64,000 nt of DNA from an uncultured Clostridia bacterium. GTDB lineage: Bacteria > Bacillota > Clostridia > TANB77 > CAG-508. The notes under the pieces are model-generated. The model was not told the DNA's origin, did not search any database, and saw nothing but the letters and a program-made list of their open reading frames with translations. Numbering within the stretch: position 1 is the stretch's first letter; each line of letters begins with the position of its first letter. Location of the stretch: contig CAKPAW010000007.1 in the NCBI GenBank assembly GCA_934133165.1, forward strand, positions 1 through 64,000. The letters are read 5' to 3'. The translations under genes and the position numbers were made by a program. This document shows positions 35,051 through 43,267 of this stretch, in pieces.

Positions 35051-35713
35051 TTGAAAAAAATTAAAGATCCAGTTAGTGGAATATCTCATTTAATAGGAGC
35101 GGTCTTATCAGTTATAGGATTAGTATTTTTAATTGTCTATTCTGCTAAATATGGCGAAGGAGCTTGGGATGTAGTATCATTTACTATATTTGGAGTAGGA
35201 CTAATTTTATTATATACTTTTAGTGCTTTATATCATATGTTAAATATAGGAGAAAGAGGAACAAGAGTATTTAGAAAATTTGATCACATGATGATATATG
35301 TATTAATTGCAGCTTCATATACACCAATTTGTTTAGGCCCAATAAGAGGACCATGGGGATTTAGTATATTAGGAGTAGTATGGGGGTTAGCCATACTTGG
35401 AATAATATTAACAGCAGTATGGCTACAAGCTCCACGTTGGCTTACAACATCAATTTACATAGCAATGGGCTGGCTTGTAATAGTAATGGCATACCCACTA
35501 CTTACAACTTTTAAAGAATTAAATGCGTTGTACTCATTAATATGGCTATTAGTTGGTGGAATATTTTATACAATAGGAGGAGTAGTTTACGGATTAAAAA
35601 AAGCACCATTTACAACAAAGCATTTTGGATTTCACGAAATATTTCACATATTTGTACTTTTTGGAAGTATTTGTCAATATTGGTTTATATTTAGATATTT
35701 ACTATATATATAA
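35051..35713 (+). CDS. hemolysin III family (PAQR/YqfA) membrane protein
   Basis: A 220-residue integral membrane protein with seven membrane segments. Family motifs are DPVSGISHLIGAVLS at the start, TFSALYHML, FRKFDHMMIYVLIAASYTP and the final HEIFHIFVLFGS with metal-binding histidines. The start codon is TTG, well placed after GGAGGT; no ATG in frame fits the family start. PAQR hydrolase-like activity is suspected for the fold. Reading with the acyl-CoA ligase gene suggests membrane-lipid metabolism. Confidence 0.9.
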   Translation: MKKIKDPVSGISHLIGAVLSVIGLVFLIVYSAKYGEGAWDVVSFTIFGVGLILLYTFSALYHMLNIGERGTRVFRKFDHMMIYVLIAASYTPICLGPIRGPWGFSILGVVWGLAILGIILTAVWLQAPRWLTTSIYIAMGWLVIVMAYPLLTTFKELNALYSLIWLLVGGIFYTIGGVVYGLKKAPFTTKHFGFHEIFHIFVLFGSICQYWFIFRYLLYI

Positions 35714-35756
35714 AAATACAATTTCCTAAAAAATGGAAAAAATATTTCAAAAACTA

Positions 35757-35785
35757 TTGCAATTTTACATAAGGTGTGTTATACT
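35757..35785 (+). promoter_or_regulatory. promoter of the 35853 gene
   Basis: TTGCAA, 17 bases, TATACT. The first 16 bases, TTGCAATTTTACATAA, are the same as in the promoter at 44024. Confidence 0.7.
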
Positions 35786-35852
35786 AGTAAAGTAACATTT
35801 TTGTAGCAAAGATATATCTTACATTAAAGATATGTGATAAGGAGGAGAAATT

Positions 35853-36188
35853 ATGTGTAAAATTGCTGATTACCCGGAACTGTATGCAAAAGCAAACGAG
35901 ATTCTGCGGAGGGATAGAATAAGTCCTAAAGTAGCAGGATACGAATTACTTAGAAGAGCGATTGTAATACAAAGTGTTGAAGGAAAAGTATCTTTAGAGG
36001 AGATTGAAAAAGGTCAATTAATACCTTCAAATAAGGATATTAACCTGAAAAAGAAAAAGAGATCAAGTGCAATGCAATGGATGATTGAAGCAATCAAGAG
36101 TGCAGGCATCGGGGAAGAACAGAACGAAAGTGTAGAAGTAGTTTTAAAGAACTACATCAAGCAATGTGCGAATGAGCTAAACACATGA
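35853..36188 (+). CDS. small protein resembling the Spo0A C-terminal domain
   Basis: A 111-residue basic helical protein. ANEILRRDRISPKVAGYELLRRAIVI resembles the start of the Spo0A DNA-binding domain (a GxPxHxKGYxYLRxAI type sequence), and SAMQWMIEAIKSAGI its later recognition-helix region; no receiver domain is present. This is a weak but ordered match. Higher G+C, with CTG, CGG, GGC and CAG codons, sets it apart from the neighbours. It has its own promoter, AAGGAGGAG ribosome site and a long terminator. Confidence 0.65.
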   Translation: MCKIADYPELYAKANEILRRDRISPKVAGYELLRRAIVIQSVEGKVSLEEIEKGQLIPSNKDINLKKKKRSSAMQWMIEAIKSAGIGEEQNESVEVVLKNYIKQCANELNT

Positions 36189-36235
36189 ACCTAAAAAGAC
36201 TTTAAGAGAAAATCTCTTAAAGTCTTTTTTAGGTT
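36189..36235. terminator. long bidirectional terminator
   Basis: ACCTAAAAAGACTTTAAGAG pairs with CTCTTAAAGTCTTTTTTAGG, leaving a 4-base loop. It serves the two convergent foreign-looking genes. Confidence 0.9.
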
Positions 36236-36251
36236 TTGAGATAATGTGATG

Positions 36252-36887
36252 TTAGTAATAGTTTGGATTTCTTTTTTTGAGATCAGCAAACATATCATAT
36301 TCACGATCGGCTTTTTTCATAATTGCAGATGCTGTAAAATATCCACCAAATATAGCAAGAATTAATACAAAAATTGCACATAACGCAATTACGGCATCAG
36401 CTTTTTTCTTACCTTTACCACCAAAGAGAGCTTTCACAACTCTGTCTAAAGCACTTGGTGCATTTCGTGCTACACTCATAGTATTATGAATTTGAGCATA
36501 TGTGTTCCAGCCAGCAGTTAGACCATTAGCCAAAGTTTTCTTTTCCCAAAAATTTTTTAAACTACGAATCCAAATGTAAAAACCAGTTGGAACGATAGTT
36601 ATAACACAGAAAAGATAGATCAAATCTGATGCAAGTTGTTCAAACATCAAAATTGTTTCTTGATCTACTTTTGCCATTTGTAAAAAGAGTGGAGAAATAA
36701 GTAGTAAAATATAACCATATACCATAGTAAATCCGGCTATTGCCATAATGTAACCTACTACAATATAGACTCTAAAGCTACCACCTACTTCTTTAGACTC
36801 AGACCAATACCGACCAACATAGTTTGCATTTGCCCATGAAATAATAAAATTAAGAGCAAGTGCGAGTACCAAAAGTAAAATTGTCAT
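36252..36887 (-). CDS. hypothetical membrane protein, foreign-looking
   Basis: A 211-residue protein with membrane segments at about 3-22, 40-75 (probably two) and 90-112, a cytoplasmic stretch with a basic GGKGKKKADAV, and a last segment near 166-190; the end is charged (KKADREYDMFADLKKRN). No family recognised. The ATG at 36887 has GGAG nine bases upstream; ATGs at 36893 and 36920 are badly placed. Its G+C is higher than the neighbours. It has its own promoter and shares a terminator with the convergent gene at 35853. Confidence 0.7.
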   Translation of the reverse strand: MTILLLVLALALNFIISWANANYVGRYWSESKEVGGSFRVYIVVGYIMAIAGFTMVYGYILLLISPLFLQMAKVDQETILMFEQLASDLIYLFCVITIVPTGFYIWIRSLKNFWEKKTLANGLTAGWNTYAQIHNTMSVARNAPSALDRVVKALFGGKGKKKADAVIALCAIFVLILAIFGGYFTASAIMKKADREYDMFADLKKRNPNYY

Positions 36888-36959
36888 AACCATATCTCCT
36901 TTACTAATAATTTTTAGCACCTGATTGCATGCTAAATGTTAATTGGTTACCATAATAGT

Positions 36960-36988
36960 ATTATAACATATTTTAGAACTAATATCAA
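36960..36988 (-). promoter_or_regulatory. promoter of the 36252-36887 gene
   Basis: On the minus strand TTGATA, 17 bases, TATAAT. Confidence 0.7.
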
Positions 36989-37040
36989 ATAAATGAGAGA
37001 AATTAGGTAATATAAAAATACTTTTTTATTTATGAAGAAG

Positions 37041-37065
37041 TGTACAATTAATATTACAATGTACA
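37041..37065. repeat. TGTACA inverted repeat upstream of yebC
   Basis: TGTACAATTAAT and ATTACAATGTACA form an imperfect 25-base inverted repeat. It could be an operator or a weak hairpin. Confidence 0.4.
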
Positions 37066-37178
37066 AATACAAAAAATATTTGAAAAAAGCTACACAAAAT
37101 AAAAAAAATATGGTAAAATATTTGAGTAATATGAAAAAAGAGTGAAAACGTACACTTTATATAAAGGAGGAATAAGTC

Positions 37179-37904
37179 ATGTCAGGACATTCAAAATGGC
37201 ACAATATACAAGCAAAGAAAGGAAAAGCAGATGCTGCAAGAGGAAAAGTATTTACAAAATTAGGTAGAGAATTACTAATGGCAGTAAAACAAGGTGGAGC
37301 AGATCCAGCTGGAAATTCTAAATTAAAAGATGTTATTGCAAAATGTAAAGCAGCAAATATGCCAAACGATACAATAAACAATGCAATTAAAAAAGCAGCA
37401 GGAGCAGCAAATAGTGAAAACTACGAAGAAGCAATATACGAAGGATATGGACCAAATGGAATAGCAGTTATAGTAGAAGCTGCAACAGACAACAAAAATA
37501 GAACAGCAGCAGATATAAGACATGCTTTCTCAAAATGTGGTGGAAACTTAGGAACAAATGGATGTGTATCTTATTTATTTACAAAAAAAGGTGTAATAGT
37601 TATAGATAAATCAAATTGTCCATTAGATGAAGAAAGTTTAATGATGCTTGCTATAGAAGCAGGAGCAGATGATTTCTCATCAGAAGAAGAAGTTTATGAA
37701 ATAACAACAACTCCTGAAACATTCTCAGAAGTAAGAGAAAAATTAGAAGCTGAAAACTTAGAATTTTTAGAGGCAGGAGTACAAATGGTACCATCAACAT
37801 ATGTAGCATTAGATGAAGCAGGAGTAGCTAGAATGGAAAGATTACTAGACATGCTAGACGAATTAGATGATGTATCAGAAGTTTACCACAACTGGGATGA
37901 ATAA
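37179..37904 (+). CDS. yebC: YebC/PmpR family regulator
   Basis: A 241-residue member of the YebC/TACO1 family. The start SGHSKWHNIQAKKGKADAARGK, PNDTINNAIKKA, EGYGPNGIAVIVE and TDNKNRTAADIRHAF are nearly invariant family blocks. Known members act as transcription regulators or, as shown for some, relieve ribosome stalling at proline runs. Length is normal. AAAGGAGG precedes the ATG, and a hairpin follows the stop. Confidence 0.95.
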   Translation: MSGHSKWHNIQAKKGKADAARGKVFTKLGRELLMAVKQGGADPAGNSKLKDVIAKCKAANMPNDTINNAIKKAAGAANSENYEEAIYEGYGPNGIAVIVEAATDNKNRTAADIRHAFSKCGGNLGTNGCVSYLFTKKGVIVIDKSNCPLDEESLMMLAIEAGADDFSSEEEVYEITTTPETFSEVREKLEAENLEFLEAGVQMVPSTYVALDEAGVARMERLLDMLDELDDVSEVYHNWDE

Positions 37905-37928
37905 AATGCGAATATAATAAAAGATAAA

Positions 37929-37972
37929 TATAAAGAAGAAAGAAATTATAAAAGTTTCTTTCTTTATTTTTT
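37929..37972 (+). terminator. terminator after yebC
   Basis: ATAAAG...GAAAGAAA pairs with TTTCTTTCTTTAT, followed by seven T. Confidence 0.75.
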
Positions 37973-38024
37973 TGCACAAAAAATTAAGTTCTAAAACTAT
38001 AAACAGAAGCATAAAATATTAATA

Positions 38025-38074
38025 TGACGCAAAAGGGACAGATTAACCTTTAGGAAACGTCCCTAAAGGAGTCA
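38025..38074. repeat. GGGACG-core hairpin repeat, copy 7 (inverted)
   Basis: Outer TGAC/GTCA, then AAAGGGACAGATTAACC and GGAAACGTCCCTAAAGG. This is the reverse complement of the core in copies 1 and 2. It ends 11 bases before the spoIIIAA ATG, so it lies in the leader of the operon. Confidence 0.8.
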
Positions 38075-38085
38075 GAGGAGGGAAA

Positions 38086-39039
38086 ATGGTTTGTATTAAT
38101 AGCATTTTGAGATGTTTTCCAATTAGAATTTCTAAAAGAATTGAAGACTATTTTTTATCTGAAAATATTAATTTGAATTTACTAGAGGAAATTAGAATTC
38201 GCGCTAATAGACCAATTATTTTGAAAATAGGACAAGAGGAAAGAAAAATTGAACATATTGTTAAGCAAGAAGAAATATTGGAAACTCTTCAGCATATTTG
38301 TGATAATTCAATTTATAGTTATCAAAGTCAAATTTGTAATGGATATATTACTATGCAAGGTGGACATAGAGTTGGTATAACTGGAAATGTTGTTATGAAA
38401 GATGGAAAAGTAGCTAATATGAACTATGTTTCCAGCCTTAATTTTCGTATAGCTAAACAAGTTATTGGCTGTAGTACAAAATTAATACCATATGTAATAA
38501 AAGAAGACGAGAACTCTATCTATAATACTTTAATAGTTTCACCTCCTGGAGTAGGAAAAACAACTATATTAAGGGATTTAGTAAGAAAGTTGAGCAATGG
38601 CATAGAACAAATAAGATACAAAGGAATAAATATAGGAGTAGTAGATGAAAGAGGAGAAATTGCAGCTATGTATAGAGGTGTACCTCAAAATGATATAGGA
38701 ATTAGAACTGATGTGCTAGACAATGTAAGTAAAGCACTTGGATTAACTATGCTTATAAGAAGTATGGCTCCAAAAGTAATTGTGGCAGACGAAATAGGAA
38801 ACAAAGATGAAGTAAAACCGATAATGTATGCAATTTGCTCTGGAATAAAAGGAATTTTTACGGCACATGGTTCTTCTATTGAAGATGTAAAAATAAATCC
38901 AACTTTAAGAGAATTAAGTGAAAATGGAGTCTTTGAAAGAATTATATTTTTAAGTGATACAAAAGAAAAAGGTGACATAGAAAAGGTATATGCTCTAAAT
39001 AAAATAGAAAAACAATATATGCTTTATACAAAAAATTAA
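38086..39039 (+). CDS. spoIIIAA: stage III sporulation protein AA
   Basis: A 317-residue secretion-type ATPase, the motor-like component of the SpoIIIA-SpoIIQ feeding channel. Walker A is VSPPGVGKTTILRDL, Walker B region KVIVADEIGN, with ERGEIAAMYRG and TAHGSSIEDV as in family members. It acts in the mother cell cytoplasm at the forespore membrane. GGAGGG is only a few bases before the ATG. First gene of the operon, next to a hairpin repeat. Confidence 0.95.
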   Translation: MVCINSILRCFPIRISKRIEDYFLSENINLNLLEEIRIRANRPIILKIGQEERKIEHIVKQEEILETLQHICDNSIYSYQSQICNGYITMQGGHRVGITGNVVMKDGKVANMNYVSSLNFRIAKQVIGCSTKLIPYVIKEDENSIYNTLIVSPPGVGKTTILRDLVRKLSNGIEQIRYKGINIGVVDERGEIAAMYRGVPQNDIGIRTDVLDNVSKALGLTMLIRSMAPKVIVADEIGNKDEVKPIMYAICSGIKGIFTAHGSSIEDVKINPTLRELSENGVFERIIFLSDTKEKGDIEKVYALNKIEKQYMLYTKN

Positions 39040-39145
39040 AGTCTAACTTAAAAAATAGAATTAAAAAAATATAAAAATAAGTTCTAAAAAAAAAAGAACT
39101 GAATATACATATATAAAAAGCAAAAGAAAAAAGGACAAGGTACAT

Positions 39146-39664
39146 ATGCAAATAATTAAATATATTATATTATTGCTAGTTTTAACTTCTAGCAGTTACA
39201 TAGGAATATTAGTTTCAAAGAAATATAAAAATAGAGTAAGAGAATTGAAAGAAATGAAGTCATCTCTTGCTATTTTTGCTACAAAAATAAAATTGACATA
39301 TGAGCCAATACCAGAAATATTTTTAGAAATAGGAAATAAAGAAAATTCAAATGTAAAAAGTGTAAACAATATATTTAAAGTGGCAGCTAAGAAAATGGAA
39401 GAACTCCCAGCAGGAAAGGCATGGGTAGAAGCACTAGAAAGTCAAAATACAAATTTGAAAAAAGAAGATATAGAAGTACTAAAAGGTTTAAGTAATTTAC
39501 TAGGAAAAGTAGATGTAGAGGGACAAGTAAGTGAAATAGAACTTGTAGATAATTTTCTAAATACACAAATAGAAAAAGCAGAAGAAGAAAGTAAAAAAAG
39601 TGAAAAAATGTACAAAGTATTAGGTGTAACAATAGGACTTGCTATGGTAATTGTCCTAGTATAG
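39146..39664 (+). CDS. spoIIIAB: stage III sporulation protein AB
   Basis: A 172-residue protein with a signal-anchor helix at 4-22, a long helical domain resembling type II secretion F proteins (REMK-type KSSLAIFATKIKLTYEPIPEIF; EVLKGLSNLLGKVDVEGQ) and a C-terminal membrane helix (KVLGVTIGLAMVIVLV). Fits SpoIIIAB in length and order. A 106-base A-rich gap separates it from spoIIIAA. Confidence 0.93.
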   Translation: MQIIKYIILLLVLTSSSYIGILVSKKYKNRVRELKEMKSSLAIFATKIKLTYEPIPEIFLEIGNKENSNVKSVNNIFKVAAKKMEELPAGKAWVEALESQNTNLKKEDIEVLKGLSNLLGKVDVEGQVSEIELVDNFLNTQIEKAEEESKKSEKMYKVLGVTIGLAMVIVLV

Positions 39665-39722
39665 GTTTATAGGTAAAGCCTTTATAAAAACCTAAATATC
39701 ATTACAAGGTAGGAAAAATAAA

Positions 39723-39917
39723 GTGGATATTAATTTGTTATTTAAAATTGCAGCTATAGGAATATTGGTAGCAGTATTACATCAAGTATTAGTTCGTGCA
39801 GGAAGAGAAGATCAAGCAATGATGACTACCTTGGCAGGACTTGTAATAGTACTTACAATGGTAATTAAAGAAATAAGCACATTATTTGATACAGTTAGAA
39901 CTATTTTTAATCTTTAG
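39723..39917 (+). CDS. spoIIIAC: stage III sporulation protein AC
   Basis: A 64-residue protein with two membrane helices (LLFKIAAIGILVAVLHQVL and a second from about 34). The GREDQAMMTTLAGLVIV block is typical. The start is GTG with AGGTAGGA upstream. Small ring-forming membrane subunit of the SpoIIIA complex. Confidence 0.93.
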   Translation: MDINLLFKIAAIGILVAVLHQVLVRAGREDQAMMTTLAGLVIVLTMVIKEISTLFDTVRTIFNL

Positions 39918-39932
39918 AAAAGAGAAAAAGAT

Positions 39933-40319
39933 ATGGAAATAATAAAAATTATTGGAATTGGATTAGCCTCATTAATTCTAATTATAATATTAAAGCAATA
40001 TAAGCCAGAGTTTGCAATTTACGTTTCACTACTGGCAGGTGCACTTATACTAGCACTAATATTTTCAAAAATATCTGGAATTATTGAGCTTATAAATAAC
40101 CTTACAAATAAAATTTCTATACATAAAGAATTTGTTACTTTACTAATAAAAATAACAGGAATTGCCATTTTAACAGAATTTGCAGTAAGTATTTGTAAAG
40201 ACTCTGGAGAAACAGCAATAGCAAGCAAAGTAGATATGGGAGGAAAAGTAATAATGGTTTCTATGACGATACCAATTATGGCAGGATTACTAGAAACTTT
40301 ATTAAAGATTTTGCCATAA
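39933..40319 (+). CDS. spoIIIAD: stage III sporulation protein AD
   Basis: A 128-residue protein with three to four membrane helices and the family segment LLIKITGIAILTEFAVSICKDSGETAIASKVDMGGKV. It lies 15 bases after spoIIIAC. An unusual 263-base gap follows before spoIIIAE. Confidence 0.93.
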   Translation: MEIIKIIGIGLASLILIIILKQYKPEFAIYVSLLAGALILALIFSKISGIIELINNLTNKISIHKEFVTLLIKITGIAILTEFAVSICKDSGETAIASKVDMGGKVIMVSMTIPIMAGLLETLLKILP

Positions 40320-40327
40320 AGAACAAA

Positions 40328-40350
40328 ACTGAAAATTTTCAATTTTCAGT
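40328..40350. terminator. perfect hairpin inside the spoIIIA operon
   Basis: ACTGAAAATT and AATTTTCAGT with a 3-base loop. No long T run follows, so it may be an attenuator or an RNA-stability element instead of a full terminator. AAATTTTCAGT recurs at about 40385-40395. Confidence 0.5.
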
Positions 40351-40537
40351 CTTTACTCTACTCTTTATACTTTTCTATAAAATTGAAATTTTCAGTAAAT
40401 TTGTTCGTGCGCGAAAATTTATTTTATAAATTTTCTGTGCAATATTTTATATAATAGAAAAATAATTTCTTAGTTTTTGTAATTTTAAGGTCGTCATTAA
40501 AGTTTTGAAATTGTTAAGCTTAGCTATAAAATTTATT

Positions 40538-40568
40538 AAATTTTTAAGCACGTCCCTAAAATTTAAAA
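40538..40568. repeat. A/T-armed GGGACG-core repeat
   Basis: AAATTTTTA and TAAAATTT arms around GCACGTCCC (GGGACGTGC on the other strand). Matches 28447-28477 at 28 of 31 bases. It lies 14 bases before the spoIIIAE ATG. Confidence 0.65.
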
Positions 40569-40582
40569 GAAAAGGAAAACAA

Positions 40583-41755
40583 ATGAGAAAAATAAAAATA
40601 ATTTTAAATTTAATATTAATTATTTTATTATTATATCCTTCTACCTGCAATGCAGAAAACGAAACAAAAGAAGTGTCACAAGAAAAAATAATACAAACTC
40701 AAAAAGATAGCGTAAACATTGGTAAATTCATAGAAGAAGCTAAAAAATATACATCAAATGTATTTGATGATGTAGATTACAATGAACTATTAAATTCAGC
40801 AATAACAGGAAACATAAATAACGAAAAATTAGGAAAAGGAATACTAAATGTAATAGGAAAAGAAACTTTAGGTTCTATTCGAACTATAGCAAGTATTATG
40901 ATCGTAATAATAATACATAGTATATTAAAAAGCATTAGTGAAGGTCTAGAAAATCAAGGAATAGCCAAAATTAGCTATTATGTACAATACATATTAATAG
41001 TAACACTTATAATGAGCAATTTTAGCCAAGTAATTAGCATGGTAAAAGATTCTGTAAATGACTTAATTGCATTTTCAAATACACTTATACCATTACTACT
41101 TACACTTGTACTAACAACAGGAAATATAATTTCAGCAAATTTACTGCAACCAGTACTTCTATTTATGGTTACATTTATAGGAAATTTCATTTCAAATATT
41201 GTAATTCCTTTGGTTCTAGCTTCTACAGTCTTAGGAATAGTTTCTAAAATTTCAGATTACATGCAATTAGACAAATTATCAAAATTCTTTAAATCAAGTG
41301 TTGTTTGGATTTTAGGAGTAGTACTCACTTTATTTGTAAGTTTAGTTTCTGTAGAAGGAAGCTTAAGTAGTAGTGTAGATGGAATTACTGCCAAAACTGC
41401 AAAAGCGGCAGTTTCTAGTTTTATTCCAGTAGTTGGAAAAATATTAGGAGATGCTGTAGATACAGTAATAGGTTGTACATCAATATTAAAAAATGCAGTT
41501 GGAATAGTAGGAGTAATTGTTATAATAGGAATTTGCATTACACCTATAATAAAGTTAGTTTTGCTAATGACTACATATTACATAGGATCTGCTATTTGCG
41601 AGCCAATAGCAGACTCAAAAATAGTAAAACTCTTATCTGAAATAGGAGATACATTTAGAGTATTACTTGCTATATTATGCAGTTTAGCAGTTATGCTTAT
41701 AATTGGGACAACACTTGTAATGAAAATATCTAATAGTGGGTTAATGTATAGGTAA
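40583..41755 (+). CDS. spoIIIAE: stage III sporulation protein AE
   Basis: A 390-residue polytopic membrane protein, the largest SpoIIIA channel subunit. A cleavable signal peptide (NLILIILLLYPSTCNA) precedes a soluble region, then about seven to eight membrane helices. Core blocks are IKLVLLMTTYYIGSAICEPIAD and SFIPVVGKILGDAVDTVIGC. The ATG at 40583 follows AAAGGAAA; the frame is open upstream but without a suitable start. Confidence 0.95.
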   Translation: MRKIKIILNLILIILLLYPSTCNAENETKEVSQEKIIQTQKDSVNIGKFIEEAKKYTSNVFDDVDYNELLNSAITGNINNEKLGKGILNVIGKETLGSIRTIASIMIVIIIHSILKSISEGLENQGIAKISYYVQYILIVTLIMSNFSQVISMVKDSVNDLIAFSNTLIPLLLTLVLTTGNIISANLLQPVLLFMVTFIGNFISNIVIPLVLASTVLGIVSKISDYMQLDKLSKFFKSSVVWILGVVLTLFVSLVSVEGSLSSSVDGITAKTAKAAVSSFIPVVGKILGDAVDTVIGCTSILKNAVGIVGVIVIIGICITPIIKLVLLMTTYYIGSAICEPIADSKIVKLLSEIGDTFRVLLAILCSLAVMLIIGTTLVMKISNSGLMYR

Positions 41756-41817
41756 CTAAAATTGAAAAATTTTCATAATTATTAGTGCATTTAAGCAAAA
41801 TAAGAAAGGAATTTAAT

Positions 41818-42489
41818 ATGGAATTTTTAAATACATGGTTACAAGGAATAATAGTAGCTGTAGTAATAGCCAGTATAATTCAAATGATATTACCGAATGG
41901 CAATAATAAAAAATATATAAAAGTAGTACTTGGAGTATATGTAGTATTTCAAATAATAACACCAGTAATAAACAAATTTTTTAATTCAGATTTTGAAGTA
42001 TCATCACTAATAGATATAGATAAATACACTAAAAAAATGGAAACTTATGAAGTAAGTTCAAAAAATACAGATATAAATAAAACAAATGAAGATAGTATTA
42101 AACAGATATATATAACAAACTTAAAAAAAGATATAAAAACAAAATTAGAAGACAAAGATTATTTAATAAAAGATGTTGAAGTACAAGTAGAAGACAATGA
42201 AAATTATGATATTAAATCATTAACAATATATGTAAATGGCAAAAAAGATAATAAAGAAGAAAACAATAAAGAAAAAACAGAAAATAATATACATATAAAT
42301 GAAATAGAGAAAATAGAAATTAATGTGAGCAAAAATAATGAAATAAAGCAAAATAACTTTAATAATTCTGAAAATGAAGAATCGAGCCAAACAAAAGAAA
42401 ACAATATTAGTAATGAAGAAAAAAATAAAATAAAGAAATATCTAACATCTGTATATGAAATAAGTGAAAAGCAAATCACTATTTACTAA
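41818..42489 (+). CDS. spoIIIAF: stage III sporulation protein AF
   Basis: A 223-residue protein: two membrane helices (WLQGIIVAVVIASIIQMILP and VVLGVYVVFQIITPVI), then a soluble domain with a typical ring-building motif (DVEVQVEDNENYDIKSLTIYV). A low-complexity Asn/Glu/Lys linker of about 60 residues precedes the C-terminal block (KKYLTSVYEISEKQITIY). GAAAGGA favours the ATG at 41818. Confidence 0.92.
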   Translation: MEFLNTWLQGIIVAVVIASIIQMILPNGNNKKYIKVVLGVYVVFQIITPVINKFFNSDFEVSSLIDIDKYTKKMETYEVSSKNTDINKTNEDSIKQIYITNLKKDIKTKLEDKDYLIKDVEVQVEDNENYDIKSLTIYVNGKKDNKEENNKEKTENNIHINEIEKIEINVSKNNEIKQNNFNNSENEESSQTKENNISNEEKNKIKKYLTSVYEISEKQITIY

Positions 42490-42525
42490 ATAAAGATATC
42501 ATTTACTAAAGAAAGAAGGGATAAA

Positions 42526-43151
42526 ATGTTACAAGAAAAACTAAAGAAGATAAAGGAAAATTTCATACTTAGGAAAGATGAAGATAATAAAAAGAAAATA
42601 GAAAATTTAGTAGTATTCATTATAATACTAATTATCACAGTAATTATAATAAATACAATATGGAACAATGACAATAAAAAAGAAAGCAAAGAAAATGTGC
42701 AATCTGACGTAGGAAAAGAACTTGCAAAAGAACAAGTGCAAACTGAAACAGAAAATAGTAATGAACTAGAACAAAAATTGGAAAATATACTGCAAAATAT
42801 ACAAGGAGTTGGAAAAGTAAAAGTGCTTATTACATATTCACAAACAAGTCAAGTAGTAGCAATGTATAACGAAGATAGTACAAAAAGTGATACAGAAGAA
42901 AGTGATAAGCGGTGGACGGAAATAGGAAAATAACTCAAGAAAATAGTAAAAAAGAAGTTATATATCAAGAAGTAAATGGAGAAAAAGTACCAGTAACTCA
43001 AAGTATTATAAAGCCTAAAATAGAAGGGGCGATTGTAACAGCACAAGGAGCAAAAAATAGTGAAATAAAAACAAATATAATGCAAGCAGTAGAAGCGGCG
43101 ACGGGTTTAGAAACTCATAAAATACAGGTTTTTGAAATGGTAGGTAATTAG
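42526..43151 (+). pseudogene. spoIIIAG: stage III sporulation protein AG, frameshifted
   Basis: Two frames form one SpoIIIAG, the bitopic ring protein of the feeding channel. The first part (42526-42933) has the membrane helix and VKVLITYSQTSQVVAMYNED; the second (in frame from 42909) has RKITQENSKKEVIYQEVNGEKVP and ends IIKPKIEGAIVTAQGA...HKIQVFEM. One base is missing near 42906-42910: GATAAG read as GATAAAG would restore a frame through KAVDGNRKIT. There is no slippery heptamer. Either a sequencing error or a real lesion in an essential sporulation gene. Confidence 0.8.
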
Positions 43152-43267
43152 AAAATCTTATAATTTTAGAACATAAAAAATAATTTATAGGCACAATGCA
43201 AATAGAATTATTATTGTGCTAGATAAAAAATAATTGTAAAAAATACGAGTGGAGGAAAATAAAACTT

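Noticed and set aside
42895..42935. Programmed -1 frameshift in spoIIIAG
   Set aside because: There is no slippery X-XXY-YYZ heptamer and no following hairpin at the shift point; a missing base is simpler.
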